Assembly: GCA_963701735.1 (NCBI GenBank) | Contig: CAVPBI010000026.1 | Span: 310,001-374,000 of the forward strand | Origin: CAWABB01 sp963701735 | GTDB taxonomy: Bacteria > Bacteroidota > Ignavibacteria > UBA10030 > UBA6906 | Direction of reading: 5' to 3' | Length of the DNA: 64,000 nt | Part shown: one piece after another, positions 51,182 to 59,614 of the stretch | Layout: each line of letters begins with the position of its first letter | How positions within the stretch are numbered: the stretch's first letter is position 1 | Notes under the pieces: generated by a model | Seen by the model: only the letters and a program-made list of their open reading frames with translations | Database searches by the model: none | Told to the model about the DNA's origin: nothing | Program-made: the position numbers and the translations under genes

Positions 51182-51228
51182 CATTTGTCCCCCCGTTGGG
51201 GGTGGGGACATTTGTCCCCCGTTGGGGG
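51182..51228. repeat. Two-copy G/C-tract repeat after the protease gene
   Basis: CATTTGTCCCCCCGTTGGGG at 51182-51202 recurs with one C fewer at 51209-51228, period 27 bp. GTCCCC and GGGGAC arms within it can form hairpins. There is no T-tract, so it is not a clear terminator. Confidence 0.65.
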
Positions 51229-51327
51229 AGGACGTCTAGACGAAGGAGGCTGGGAATCGAAGGCAGGTACTCCAAGAGAGTTCGTCGTCAGGTGAGTCCC
51301 GACACAGATGACGGGAGGGAAGGGGAT

Positions 51328-51558
51328 GTGTCCAACGAGACGAAGGAACAGCTGCTTCAGCGCTTGAGAGAGAAGCACGCCGAGGGTCTGCTGTTGTGGG
51401 AGCTCGAGAACGGTCTCGAGATGAGTCCCAGGCAGTCGGCCCTGGTGATTGAGAAGGTCAAGGGGCACCGTGAACCGTCGACGCCGAACAAGGCTCGACG
51501 GGTGCGAGGGGAGCATGCCCGAAGGATCAAGAAGTCTGGCTCTTCCCCCACCCCGTAA
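51328..51558 (+). CDS. Small basic protein of unknown function
   Basis: This is a 76-aa ORF starting VSNETKEQLLQRLREKHAEG at a GTG preceded by GGGAGGGAAGG. The first half is predicted to form charged helices (LLLWELENGLEMSPRQSALV looks like a short helix-turn-helix). The last 25 residues are strongly basic. I do not recognise the family. Its 3' end overlaps the convergent membrane-protein gene by 32 bp, so the tail could be a frameshift product. The longer frame opening at 51196 lies in repeats and is unlikely to be translated. Confidence 0.5.
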   Translation: MSNETKEQLLQRLREKHAEGLLLWELENGLEMSPRQSALVIEKVKGHREPSTPNKARRVRGEHARRIKKSGSSPTP

Positions 51559-52042
51559 GAATCATCGCAACGCCGAAGGCTACGAGCGCCACAGGCCAGT
51601 AACGCCCCACGGTATCCATGACTTCGCCCCTGGTGAGGGTTCCGATCTCTGTCATGTACATCGCCAGTGCGAGGCCGAGCAGCGCAACGGCCGGAACGAG
51701 CACGTGCCACTCGCGCGGGGACTTGATCACGACAAGAATCCACGCGACCGCCGGCACCGCGAGATACAGCGGCCCTTCCACGCCGGGGTCAATGCCCATC
51801 GGCATCCACCGGTCAGCGAGCTGAAGCGCCCCAACGGCGAGAAAGGCGGTGCCCCAGAAGATCTTCCCGCTCCCGGACCCCTGAGCCGCGAACCCCCTGT
51901 ACAGCATCACCCCTCCTCCCACAGCCGCGACGAGCCACAGGGCGTCTCCCATCGAGAGACTGACCAGATCGAGCCTGCCGAGCAGGAGCCCGGCTCCGAT
52001 GATGATGAGTGCGATGCCTGCAATTGACGTACGTCGATCCAT
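51527..52042 (-). CDS. Membrane protein, LiaF/LiaI-like transmembrane region
   Basis: This 171-aa protein has about five to six hydrophobic helices (TSIAGIALIIIGAGLLLGRL, ALWLVAAVGGGVMLYRGF and YLAVPAVAWILVVI among them). The repeated glycine-rich helix pairs resemble the small membrane domain found before LiaF or in phage-shock accessory proteins. I use the ATG at 52042 (MDRRTSIAG), preceded by CGGAGAAG. It lies 22 bp after the PspC-domain gene on the same strand, so a joint envelope-stress role is plausible. The exact family is not certain. Confidence 0.7.
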   Translation of the reverse strand: MDRRTSIAGIALIIIGAGLLLGRLDLVSLSMGDALWLVAAVGGGVMLYRGFAAQGSGSGKIFWGTAFLAVGALQLADRWMPMGIDPGVEGPLYLAVPAVAWILVVIKSPREWHVLVPAVALLGLALAMYMTEIGTLTRGEVMDTVGRYWPVALVAFGVAMILTGWGKSQTS

Positions 52043-52064
52043 GACTTCTCCGGAAGCGTTAGTC

Positions 52065-52808
52065 TTATGCAGGCCGGGCCGCAAGCGGCTCGGCCGGAAT
52101 GATGATCGCAGTGATCAGGTAGAGCAACACTGTCCCGCCGAACGAGGCAATGGCGGAGATGACGAACAACAGCCTGAGAATCGTCGGATCCACCGAAAGA
52201 TACACGCCCACTCCTCCGCAGATTCCCAGGAACTTGCGGTCAAGCCGCGACCGGTAGAGGCGTTCGGTGCCGGATGCGGCGTTCACTCCTGCACCCGACG
52301 CATCCGCCCCCGGTGCGGGGGTCGCGGAGGCGGCTCCCGTCCGGGGAGACCGCAGGATCAGAGCCACGCCGGCAACGATGACGAGGACCGGACCGAGAGC
52401 ACTCCAGGAGAAGCCCCACCAGTGATCCCAGAAGCTTATGCCCAGGTTGCCAAGCAGAAGGATTCCACCCAGCACCACGAATCCGATTCCGATAATTCTG
52501 GCTGTCGAATCCGTCGAACGCACGGGCGAGGGCAGAGGCGCCGGCGGGAATCCCGGAAGGGGCCCCGTCAGGGGGCGTGGGCGCGCTCCCGGCGGAGGAG
52601 GTACAGGCACGCTCCCGGCGGGCATCAGAAGCATCCCGACAATATAGACGACCACGCCGATCCCACCGGCGAAGACCAGGAGCAGAAACGCAATCCGGAC
52701 GAGGACGGGATCGACCCCGATATACTCCGCAACCCCTCCGCACACTCCGTCGATCATGCGGTCAGTTCGGGACTTGTAGAGTCGCTTCACTTTCTCCCCG
52801 GGTTCCAT
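52065..52808 (-). CDS. Membrane protein with two PspC domains
   Basis: This 247-aa protein has a PspC domain at each end. The first (KRLYKSRTDRMIDGVCGGVA, residues 7-62) and the last (RLYRSRLDRKFLGICGGVGV, residues ~185-240) share the same pattern. Each has a conserved CGGV turn and a glycine-rich membrane helix. Between them are a proline-rich linker and a central pair of helices of the LiaF-like type. PspC proteins sense or relay envelope stress at the inner membrane. GGAGG precedes the ATG at 52808. Transcribed with the membrane-protein gene at 51527-52042. Confidence 0.86.
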   Translation of the reverse strand: MEPGEKVKRLYKSRTDRMIDGVCGGVAEYIGVDPVLVRIAFLLLVFAGGIGVVVYIVGMLLMPAGSVPVPPPPGARPRPLTGPLPGFPPAPLPSPVRSTDSTARIIGIGFVVLGGILLLGNLGISFWDHWWGFSWSALGPVLVIVAGVALILRSPRTGAASATPAPGADASGAGVNAASGTERLYRSRLDRKFLGICGGVGVYLSVDPTILRLLFVISAIASFGGTVLLYLITAIIIPAEPLAARPA

Positions 52809-53024
52809 GTGGTGCCTCCGCGTTGTGTGTCCGGTCTCTAGATCTAATACGTCGCGGAGGGGGTCTGTGTTGCGGCCAGGGAAGGGCGTGACATTCTTTG
52901 ACAAAGCCGGGGGAAGGTTCAATTCGAGGGTGCGGACCGCGGGAACGTCCCCGATTGCGGCCCTGTTTTTGAGGATGCAAGGAGTGTCCCGTGCCTCGAA
53001 GCCCCGCACTGCGGGGGATCGGTG

Positions 53025-53062
53025 AAACGACAACGCCGGCCACGGGGCCGGCGTTGTCGTTT
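53025..53062. terminator. Terminator after frr
   Basis: A perfect 17-bp stem, 53025-53041 with 53046-53062 (AAACGACAACGCCGGCC and its complement), closes a 4-nt loop 21 bp after the frr stop. A/T-rich stem ends serve as a short U-run on either strand, so it can act in both directions. Confidence 0.8.
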
Positions 53063-53083
53063 TCTGGCTCCGGCAGGACCGGA

Positions 53084-53641
53084 TCAGACTTCCATAATCT
53101 CTTTCTCTTTGTTCGTCAGCAAGGTGTCGATGTCCTTGATACACCTGTCGGTCATCTTCTGAACTTCGGTCTCTCCGCGCTTCCTCTCGTCCTCGGAGAA
53201 ATGCTCGGCCTTCTCGGCCTTCTTGAGCTGCTCGATGATATCGCGCCGCACGTTTCGCACCGCGATCTTCCCCTCTTCCCCGAATTTCTTCGAGAGCTTC
53301 ACCAGCTCGCGCCGGCGCTCTTCGTTCAGCGCAGGGATGGGGATGCGGACGATGTCCGCGTCCTTGATCGGGTTCAGGCCGAGGTTCGCGACCTGGATGG
53401 CTTTCAGGATCGGCTCGACCATGCTTTTCTCATACGGCTGCACGGTCAGCGTGTGGATATCCAGGACCCCGACGTTTCCGATGTGGGAGAGTTGCTGCGG
53501 GGATCCGTAGTAGTCGACGCGGATACTGTCGAGGAGCGCGGTCGTCGCCTTGCCGGTTCTGATCTTGACGAGTTCCTGGCGGACGACTTCCGCCGCCTTG
53601 TGCATCCGGTCTTCAGCATCTTTCAGGATCGTCTTCACCAT
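53084..53641 (-). CDS. frr: Ribosome recycling factor
   Basis: RRF splits post-termination ribosomes together with EF-G. The three-helix-bundle signatures are RTGKATTALLDSIRVDYYGSP, ILKAIQVANLGLNPIKDADI-like, RIPIPALNEERRRELVKLSKK and KIAVRNVRRDIIEQLKKAEK. It is 185 aa, the normal length. It is the last gene of rplM-rpsI-rpsB-tsf-pyrH-frr and is followed by a strong terminator. Confidence 0.97.
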   Translation of the reverse strand: MVKTILKDAEDRMHKAAEVVRQELVKIRTGKATTALLDSIRVDYYGSPQQLSHIGNVGVLDIHTLTVQPYEKSMVEPILKAIQVANLGLNPIKDADIVRIPIPALNEERRRELVKLSKKFGEEGKIAVRNVRRDIIEQLKKAEKAEHFSEDERKRGETEVQKMTDRCIKDIDTLLTNKEKEIMEV

Positions 53642-53666
53642 GGTAGCCTCTGAGGGAGTGACACGA

Positions 53667-54395
53667 TCAGTTCGGATCTCTCACCGTCGTTCCAATCGGC
53701 TCGCCCAGGATGAGCCGCTGGAAGTTCCCCGGACCGTTCATATTGAATACGAGGATCGGGAGCTTGTTCTCGCGGCAGAGGGTAATGGCGGTCATGTCCA
53801 TCACCTTCAGGTCTTTCTTCATCACGTCGAAATAGGTGATCTCGGCGAAGCGCTTCGCATCCGGATGGCGCTCGGGGTCCGCGTCGTACACGCCGTCCAC
53901 GCGCGTGCCCTTGATGATCACGTCGGCCTCGATCTCGACCGCGCGGAGCGCCGCGGCGGTGTCGGTCGTGAAGTAGGGATTGCCGGTCCCCGCGCCGAAG
54001 ATCACGATCCGCCCCTTCTCGAAGTGCCGCACGGCCCGGCGCCGGATGAACGGCTCCGCGATGACGTCGGCCCGGATGGCGGACATGAGCCGCGTGTTCA
54101 CGCCCTCCCGTTCGAGCGCGTTCTGGAGGGCCAGCGCGTTGATCAGGGTGGCGAGCATCCCCATATGGTCGCCCGTCACCTTGTCGATGCCGCTCTCATG
54201 GTTCGAGACGCCCCGGAATATGTTGCCACCGCCGATGACGATGCCGATCTGGACGCCCAGATCGTGGACCGCCTTGATCTCCTGGGAATATCTCCGGAGG
54301 ATCTTCTCGTCGATCCCGAACTTCTGGTCGCCCATCAGGGCTTCGCCGCTCAGCTTGAGCAGCACCCGCCGGTATGCAGGCTTCGCCGTGGCCAC
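53667..54395 (-). CDS. pyrH: Uridylate kinase
   Basis: This hexameric UMP kinase makes UDP from UMP and ATP. It contains RVLLKLSGEALMGD (phosphate loop), IGIVIGGGNIFRG, DHMGMLATLINALALQ, FGAGTGNPYFTTDTAAALRA and VDGVYDADPERHP. Length is 242 aa. It lies 4 bp after tsf and 25 bp before frr, the conserved order. Confidence 0.97.
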   Translation of the reverse strand: MATAKPAYRRVLLKLSGEALMGDQKFGIDEKILRRYSQEIKAVHDLGVQIGIVIGGGNIFRGVSNHESGIDKVTGDHMGMLATLINALALQNALEREGVNTRLMSAIRADVIAEPFIRRRAVRHFEKGRIVIFGAGTGNPYFTTDTAAALRAVEIEADVIIKGTRVDGVYDADPERHPDAKRFAEITYFDVMKKDLKVMDMTAITLCRENKLPILVFNMNGPGNFQRLILGEPIGTTVRDPN

Positions 54396-54399
54396 GGTA

Positions 54400-55254
54400 T
54401 TACCTGGTTTCTTCGCCGAGATGGAACCGGACGAACCCCGCGACCGCTGCGTCCTTGCCGGACTCCGCGAGGACTTCCTTCACGGTCTTCCCCGGATCCT
54501 TGATGAAGGTTTGCTCCAGGAGTGCGACCTCCTGGTAGAACTTCTCGAGCTTCCCCTGGGCGATGCGGTCCACGATCTGCGCCGGCTTCCCTTCGTTCTT
54601 GGCCTGGGTCCGGTAGATGTCGAGCTCGCGCTCCACCATCTCCTTGCCGATCCCGGTGCGGTTCACGACCATCGGGTTCATCGCGGCAATCTGCATGGCG
54701 ACGTCGCGGCCGATGCCTGTTGTTGCCGCATCGGGGGCGATCCCGGCGACATCGACCAGCACGCCGATCTTGCTGCCGAGGTGCGTGTAGGCGCTGACCA
54801 CGCCCGCCTTCGAGGTGACGATCTGGAAGCGGCGGACTTCGATCTTTTCGCCCACCTTCGCGAGCAGGTCGTCGAGGGCCTGCGTCACGGTCTTGCCCGT
54901 GCCGAGCGTCATCCCGAGCGCTTTCTCAAGCGACTCCGGACGGTTCTTCTCGAGCCCCTCCGCGACCGCGTTCGCAAACCCGACGAAGTCCTCACTCCGT
55001 CCCACGAAGTCGGTCTCCGCGTTCACTTCCACGATCACCCCGGTCTTCCCGTCGGGGGTGACGCGCGTGACGATCATGCCTTCTTTGGCTGCCCGGTCGG
55101 CGCGCTTCGCGGCGACCGCGGCTCCCTTCTTGCGAAGGTACTCGATCGCGGCCTCCATGTCGCCGGCCGACGACTCGAGCGCCCGTTTGCAGTCCATCAT
55201 CCCCGCGCCGGTCTTGTCGCGCAGGGTCTTAATCATCGCACTTGTAATTTCCAT
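54400..55254 (-). CDS. tsf: Elongation factor Ts
   Basis: EF-Ts recycles EF-Tu by nucleotide exchange. The N-terminal domain has IKTLRDKTGAGMMDCKRAL and YLRKKGAAVAAKRADRAAKE. The core has VEVNAETDFVGRSEDF, the TDFV loop that inserts into EF-Tu. I take the ATG at 55254 (MEITSAMIK), 13 bp after rpsB, preceded by AGGA. An in-frame ATG at 55284 overlaps rpsB and is less likely. The protein is 284 aa. Confidence 0.96.
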   Translation of the reverse strand: MEITSAMIKTLRDKTGAGMMDCKRALESSAGDMEAAIEYLRKKGAAVAAKRADRAAKEGMIVTRVTPDGKTGVIVEVNAETDFVGRSEDFVGFANAVAEGLEKNRPESLEKALGMTLGTGKTVTQALDDLLAKVGEKIEVRRFQIVTSKAGVVSAYTHLGSKIGVLVDVAGIAPDAATTGIGRDVAMQIAAMNPMVVNRTGIGKEMVERELDIYRTQAKNEGKPAQIVDRIAQGKLEKFYQEVALLEQTFIKDPGKTVKEVLAESGKDAAVAGFVRFHLGEETR

Positions 55255-55267
55255 ACGGTCCTGGTAA

Positions 55268-56050
55268 TCAGCTTGAACGTTCATGCCGGGGGGGTCGGCC
55301 TGTTTCGGGGGCGGCTTCCCGGCTCCGCGCCTCCGCATCGATTGCCGCTTCCATCTGGTTCTGGCTGGCCCGTTCGCGGCCTTCCAGCACCGCGTCGCCG
55401 AACGCCTTCAGGATCACCTGCACCGACTTGATCGCGTCGTCGTTGGCAGGGATCACGAAATCCACATCGTTGGGATCGCAATTGGTGTCGACGATCGCGA
55501 ACACAGGGATGCCAAGCCTGCGGGCTTCCTTCACCGCGATCGCTTCCTTCTTGATATCGACGACGAAAATCGCGCCCGGAAGGCGTGTCATTTCCACGAC
55601 GCCCGAGAGCACCTTGTTCAGCTTGTCTTTTTCGCGATGAAGGAAGAGGACTTCCTTCTTGGTGAGCTTGTCGAACGTCCCGTCGCTCTCCATCTTCTCG
55701 ATGTTCGTGAGGCGCTTGACGCTCTTCCGGATGGTGGTGAAGTTGGTGAGGCTTCCGCCCAGCCAGCGGTCCGTGACGTAGAACTGGCCCGTCTTGATCG
55801 CGGCTTCCTTCACGACGTCCTTCGCCTGCTTCTTCGTCCCGACGAAGAGCACCCGCTTGCCCTCGGAGACGACGTTCGAGATGGCGTTGCAGGCCTCCTC
55901 CAGGAGGAAGGCGGTCTTCATGAGGTCAACGATGTGGATCCCGTTGCGCTCCATGAAAATGTACGGGCGCATTTTGGGATTCCAGCGGCGGGTAAGATGG
56001 CCGAAGTGGCAGCCTGCTGCCAACAGCTCGGCGACTTCTACACGAGGCAT
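55268..56050 (-). CDS. rpsB: 30S ribosomal protein S2
   Basis: S2 joins late on the small subunit near S1. The N-terminus VAELLAAGCHFGHLTRRWNP, IHIVDLMKTAFLLEEACNAI, FVGTKKQAKDVVKEAA, RWLGGSLTNFTTIRKSV and IPVFAIVDTNCDPNDVDFVI are all family signatures. Length is 260 aa, with a charged tail. A hairpin at 56108-56125 sits in its upstream region. Confidence 0.97.
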   Translation of the reverse strand: MPRVEVAELLAAGCHFGHLTRRWNPKMRPYIFMERNGIHIVDLMKTAFLLEEACNAISNVVSEGKRVLFVGTKKQAKDVVKEAAIKTGQFYVTDRWLGGSLTNFTTIRKSVKRLTNIEKMESDGTFDKLTKKEVLFLHREKDKLNKVLSGVVEMTRLPGAIFVVDIKKEAIAVKEARRLGIPVFAIVDTNCDPNDVDFVIPANDDAIKSVQVILKAFGDAVLEGRERASQNQMEAAIDAEARSREAAPETGRPPRHERSS

Positions 56051-56107
56051 GCGGTGTTCCCTAACGATGTGAGTTGTTCGTCTACCCCCTTCATCTCCCG
56101 CGAGTCA

Positions 56108-56125
56108 TTCCCGCAGCAGCGGGAA
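56108..56125. promoter_or_regulatory. Hairpin in the rpsI-rpsB intergenic region
   Basis: TTCCCGC (56108-56114) pairs with GCGGGAA (56119-56125) around AGCA, about 58 nt upstream of the rpsB start. No T-tract follows on the minus strand. It may be part of an r-protein leader that S2 could bind, but this is only a suggestion. Confidence 0.35.
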
Positions 56126-56173
56126 CACTCCCCCGCAGGATCCGGAGGTATGTGTATTTACAGCTGACAGCGA

Positions 56174-56566
56174 TTAACGCTTGGAGAACTGGAATCTCTT
56201 GCGGGCCTTCTTCTGGCCGTACTTTTTGCGCTCGACCATTCGGGGGTCGCGCGTCATGAGTCCGGCGGCGCGCAACGCGGTGCGATGGTCCTCGCTCAGC
56301 GCGACAAGCGCGCGCGAGATGCTGAGGCGGATCGCCCCGGCCTGGCCGGACGGTCCGCCGCCCTCGACCGTGACGCGGCAGTCGAACTTGCCGGCGGTCT
56401 GCGTGGTGTTGAACGGCTTCAGAACATCCGTCCGCAGCGTCTCCTGAGGAAAGTACTCTTCGAGAGGCCGGCGGTTGACGGTCATCTTCCCGGCACCCGG
56501 GATGAGCACAACGCGGGCGACGGCGGTCTTGCGCCGCCCCACGGCCATGCGGATCTGCGTGGTCAT
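56174..56566 (-). CDS. rpsI: 30S ribosomal protein S9
   Basis: S9 reaches into the P site with its C-terminal tail. It has AVGRRKTAVARVVLIPGAGK, VTVEGGGPSGQAGAIRLSIS-type core, MTRDPRMVERKKYGQKKAR and the tail RFQFSKR with the tRNA-contacting terminal lysine-arginine. Length is 130 aa. Its ATG overlaps the rplM stop by 4 bp (ATGA). Confidence 0.97.
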   Translation of the reverse strand: MTTQIRMAVGRRKTAVARVVLIPGAGKMTVNRRPLEEYFPQETLRTDVLKPFNTTQTAGKFDCRVTVEGGGPSGQAGAIRLSISRALVALSEDHRTALRAAGLMTRDPRMVERKKYGQKKARKRFQFSKR

Positions 56567-57018
56567 GCGGGATTCGAGCTCCTCTGCAGTGTAAGTGCGA
56601 CAGGATGCTGGGCGACGTGCGGATGCTCGGGCCCTGCGTACACTTTCAGTTTCTTGAAGATCTGGCGTCCGAGGCGGTTATGCGGGAGCATGCCGCGCAC
56701 GGCGTGCTCCATCACCCGCTCGGGGTGCTTGCGGATCAGGTCCTTGAACTTCTCGAACGTGGCCCCACCCGGATAACCGGTGTGCTGGAAATACTCCTTC
56801 AGCTCCGAGCGCTTGCCCGTCAGCTTGATCTTCGACGCGTTCACGACCACGACGAAGTCTCCCATGTCGGAGTTCGGGGTGAATGAGGGCTTGTGCTTCC
56901 CGCGCAGCACATGGGCGATCTGCGTCGCGACCCGTCCCAGCGTCTTGCCGTCGGCATCGATCAGATGCCACTGCCGGTGCGCGTCCTCGGTCCTGAAAAA
57001 GTGGGTGGACTTCTCCAC
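56563..57018 (-). CDS. rplM: 50S ribosomal protein L13
   Basis: L13 is an early-assembly large-subunit protein. It includes RQWHLIDADGKTLGRVATQI, LRGKHKPSFTPNSDMGDFVV, VNASKIKLTGKRSE and VRGMLPHNRLGRQIFKKLKVY. Length is 151 aa. The start is a GTG at 57018 with AGGAGAG 7 bp before it. It is the first gene of the six-gene translation operon and has a consensus promoter 55-83 bp upstream. Confidence 0.97.
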   Translation of the reverse strand: MEKSTHFFRTEDAHRQWHLIDADGKTLGRVATQIAHVLRGKHKPSFTPNSDMGDFVVVVNASKIKLTGKRSELKEYFQHTGYPGGATFEKFKDLIRKHPERVMEHAVRGMLPHNRLGRQIFKKLKVYAGPEHPHVAQHPVALTLQRSSNPA

Positions 57019-57072
57019 GGATAACTCTCCTGCGAAATGCGATGAGTAAGGCGAAACTTGGTAAGCTTACTA

Positions 57073-57101
57073 ATATATGAAATCCAGCGAAAATTGTCAA
57101 C
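57073..57101 (-). promoter_or_regulatory. Consensus sigma-70 promoter of the rplM operon
   Basis: On the minus strand TTGACA (57101-57096), a 17-bp spacer and TATATT (57078-57073) precede the GTG at 57018. A perfect 10-bp palindrome GTAAGCTTAC (57062-57071) overlaps the expected transcription start near 57066 and could be an operator. Confidence 0.85.
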
Positions 57102-57147
57102 GTATCCGGGAAATCATGGCGGGCGCATGGGCCGGGGCACGGCCCCC

Positions 57148-58119
57148 TCAGCCCACCTGATCTTCGGCGTGGTAGGAACTGCGGACCAGGGGGCCGGATT
57201 CCACATGCCGGAACCCCATCGCAAGCCCTTCCTCCTTCAGCTGGAAGAACTCGTCAGGATGCACATATCTGTCCACCGGGAGGTGGTTCTTGGTCGGCTG
57301 AAGATACTGCCCGAGGGTCAGAATATCGCACGAAACCGTTCGCAAATCGCCCATGACCGCCCGGACCTCTTCCGTCCGTTCCCCCAGCCCCAGCATAAGG
57401 CCGCTTTTCGTGACCATTCCCCCCTGCTTCGCCCGGCGGAGCAGCTCGAGGCTCCGGTCGTATTTCGCCTGGGGGCGGACCTGAAGGTAGAGCCGCGGGA
57501 CAGTCTCGGTGTTATGATTGAGGATGTCCGGCCGGGCATCCATGACGCGCTGCAGCGCCCACCACTCGCCCCGGAAATCCGGGATGAGCACTTCGATCTT
57601 GAGTCCCGGGCGGACCTCGCGGGCTCTCCTGATGGTCTCGGCGAATACCCACGCGCCGCCGTCGGGTAACTCGTCGCGATTCACGGAGGTGATCACCGCA
57701 TGCCGCACGCCCATGACACGGATGGCCTCCGCGACGCGGAGCGGCTCCTCGGTGTCCAGAACGGGCGGGCGCCCGGTCGCCACGGCGCAGAAGCCGCACG
57801 ACCGCGTGCAGACGTCCCCGAGTATCATGAACGTCGCCGTCCCCGCTTCCCAGCACTCGCCCATGTTCGGGCAACGCGCTTCCTCGCACACGGTGTGAAG
57901 CCTGTGCGAATCGATCAACGTCTTCAGGTGCGCAAACCGCTCGCCGGAAGGGATCCGCACGCGCAGCCAGTCGGGCCGCTGGCGCCGCGGAGTCGCGCCC
58001 GCGGGAGAGACGCCCGCGTCGACCGTCTGCGCCCGATCGCTCTCGTCTGCCGGGGCCAGTCCAGCCCGGGCGTTCGCCGCCTGACCCGGCACGCGTATTT
58101 CCTGAATCACGAAGTTCAT
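57148..58119 (-). CDS. lipA: Lipoyl synthase
   Basis: LipA inserts two sulfurs into protein-bound octanoyl chains to make lipoate on E2 subunits. The radical-SAM motif is CTRSCGFCAV. The auxiliary cluster motif CEEARCPNMGEC lies just before it, and ILTLGQYLQPTKNHLPVDRY and the terminal SGPLVRSSYHAEDQV with the RSSY serine follow. Length is 323 aa, with a variable N-terminus of about 45 residues. It lies 108 bp downstream of the E2 gene whose lipoyl domain it modifies. GGTCCT-GA-AGGACC in the gap is a small inverted repeat. Confidence 0.97.
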   Translation of the reverse strand: MNFVIQEIRVPGQAANARAGLAPADESDRAQTVDAGVSPAGATPRRQRPDWLRVRIPSGERFAHLKTLIDSHRLHTVCEEARCPNMGECWEAGTATFMILGDVCTRSCGFCAVATGRPPVLDTEEPLRVAEAIRVMGVRHAVITSVNRDELPDGGAWVFAETIRRAREVRPGLKIEVLIPDFRGEWWALQRVMDARPDILNHNTETVPRLYLQVRPQAKYDRSLELLRRAKQGGMVTKSGLMLGLGERTEEVRAVMGDLRTVSCDILTLGQYLQPTKNHLPVDRYVHPDEFFQLKEEGLAMGFRHVESGPLVRSSYHAEDQVG

Positions 58120-58227
58120 TGTCCTCTACGCCCCTGTCCCATCCTCACACACCCACCTGTGGACCACACAGCTGCCCGCGAACCACGGTCCTGAAGGACC
58201 TGCGGTTTCCAGAGTGGCTTCCGCCGC

Positions 58228-59592
58228 CTACACTTTCGTCGCCGGGTCGAACTGCTCCAGCGCCCGGACGATCTCCTCCATGAACATCCCCCCGAGCGCG
58301 CCGTCGATGATGCGGTGGTCGAACGACATCGTGAAGTACGCGATCGACCGGATCGCGATCGCATCGTTGATGACCGCGACGCGCTTCTTCACCGCGCCCG
58401 TCCCGAGAATCGCCACCTGCGGCTGGCTGATGATCGGCGTCCCCATGACAGTCCCGAACACGCCGAAGTTGGAGATCGTGAAGGTGCCGCCCGTGATGTC
58501 GTCCGGGGTCAGCTTCTTCGCGCGCGTACGCACCGCCAGGTCGTTGATCGCGCGCGCAACACCGAGGAAGTTCTTCTCCTCCGCATGGCGGATCACGGGA
58601 ACGATCAATCCGTTGTCCGACGCCACGGCGATCCCGAGGTTCACGAAGTTCTTCTTGATGATCTTGTCGCCTTCGACCGACGCGTTGACGAGCGGGAATT
58701 TCTTGAGGGCCTGCACGACCGCATAGGCGATGTAGGCCGTGAAGGTCAGCTTGAACCCTTCGCGCCGCTCGAACTCCGCGGCATGCTCGGAGCGGTGGCG
58801 CGCGACGGTGGTCATGTCCACCTCGTGCACCGCCGCCACGTGCGGCGAGGTCTGCACGCTGTGTATCATGTGCTGCGCCATCTTCTGCATGACGTTGTTC
58901 ATCTGCAGGATGTCGTATGCCGGCGAGGGGTACTTTGCGCGCAGCTCGGGCGCATCCACGGGCTTCGCCGTGATCGGGGGCGGCGCCGGTGCTGCGGCGG
59001 CGGGCGCCGGGCCGCCGCGGGCCCGGGCGGCAACATACGCGAGAAGGTCCTTCTTGGTCAGCCGTCCGCCCTCTCCCGTACCCGGAACGGCCTCCAGCTC
59101 GTCCATGCCGATGCCCTCGGCGCGGGCGATCGACAGCACGAGCGGGGAATAGAACCGCTGCGCGACGGCGCGGGCTCCGCCTGCCGGTTGTGGGGCTGCC
59201 GGCCGGGAGCCTGCTGCGGCCACAGGCGGGGCGCCCGCGGCAGGGGAACCCGGAGCATGGGCAGCGCCCGCTCCCTGGGGCGCCGCAGCCGGAGCCGCTT
59301 TCGCGGGCGGCGGGGGCACCATGTCGTCGGCTTTCAGCGCGGGGGAGCCCGGCTCGCTCTCGATGTACGCGATCACGGTCTGCACGGGCACCGTTTGCTG
59401 CTCCTGCACCACGATCTGGCTGAGGACGCCGGCGGCGGGAGACGGGATCTCCGAGTCCACCTTGTCGGTGCTGATTTCCAGCAGGACCTCGTCCTTCATC
59501 ACGCGGTCACCGACTTTCTTGTGCCACTTGACGATGGTCCCTTCGGCGATGCTCTCGCCCATCTGCGGCATCACCACGTCTATTCGAGCCAT
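58228..59592 (-). CDS. Dihydrolipoamide acyltransferase (E2) of a 2-oxoacid dehydrogenase complex
   Basis: E2 is the core of a pyruvate or branched-chain 2-oxoacid dehydrogenase complex. It has an N-terminal lipoyl domain (VVMPQMGESIAEGTIVKW with lipoylated lysine in ISTDKVDSEIPSP), an Ala/Pro linker, a peripheral subunit-binding domain (SPLVLSIARAEGIGMDELE, GRLTKKDLLAYV), a second linker and the catalytic domain ending SFDHRIIDGALGG with the active-site HxxxDG. The start is the ATG at 59592, giving 454 aa. The longer frame enters E1 beta and is discarded. The MGESIAEG lipoyl motif is more common in branched-chain and 2-oxoglutarate E2s. Confidence 0.92.
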   Translation of the reverse strand: MARIDVVMPQMGESIAEGTIVKWHKKVGDRVMKDEVLLEISTDKVDSEIPSPAAGVLSQIVVQEQQTVPVQTVIAYIESEPGSPALKADDMVPPPPAKAAPAAAPQGAGAAHAPGSPAAGAPPVAAAGSRPAAPQPAGGARAVAQRFYSPLVLSIARAEGIGMDELEAVPGTGEGGRLTKKDLLAYVAARARGGPAPAAAAPAPPPITAKPVDAPELRAKYPSPAYDILQMNNVMQKMAQHMIHSVQTSPHVAAVHEVDMTTVARHRSEHAAEFERREGFKLTFTAYIAYAVVQALKKFPLVNASVEGDKIIKKNFVNLGIAVASDNGLIVPVIRHAEEKNFLGVARAINDLAVRTRAKKLTPDDITGGTFTISNFGVFGTVMGTPIISQPQVAILGTGAVKKRVAVINDAIAIRSIAYFTMSFDHRIIDGALGGMFMEEIVRALEQFDPATKV

Positions 59593-59614
59593 TGCGGTCG
59601 TCCTCGGTTCAGTC

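Noticed and set aside
51196..51327. An upstream extension of the small protein at 51328
   Set aside because: It would be translated from the G/C repeat region with no ribosome site. The GTG at 51328 has a good one.
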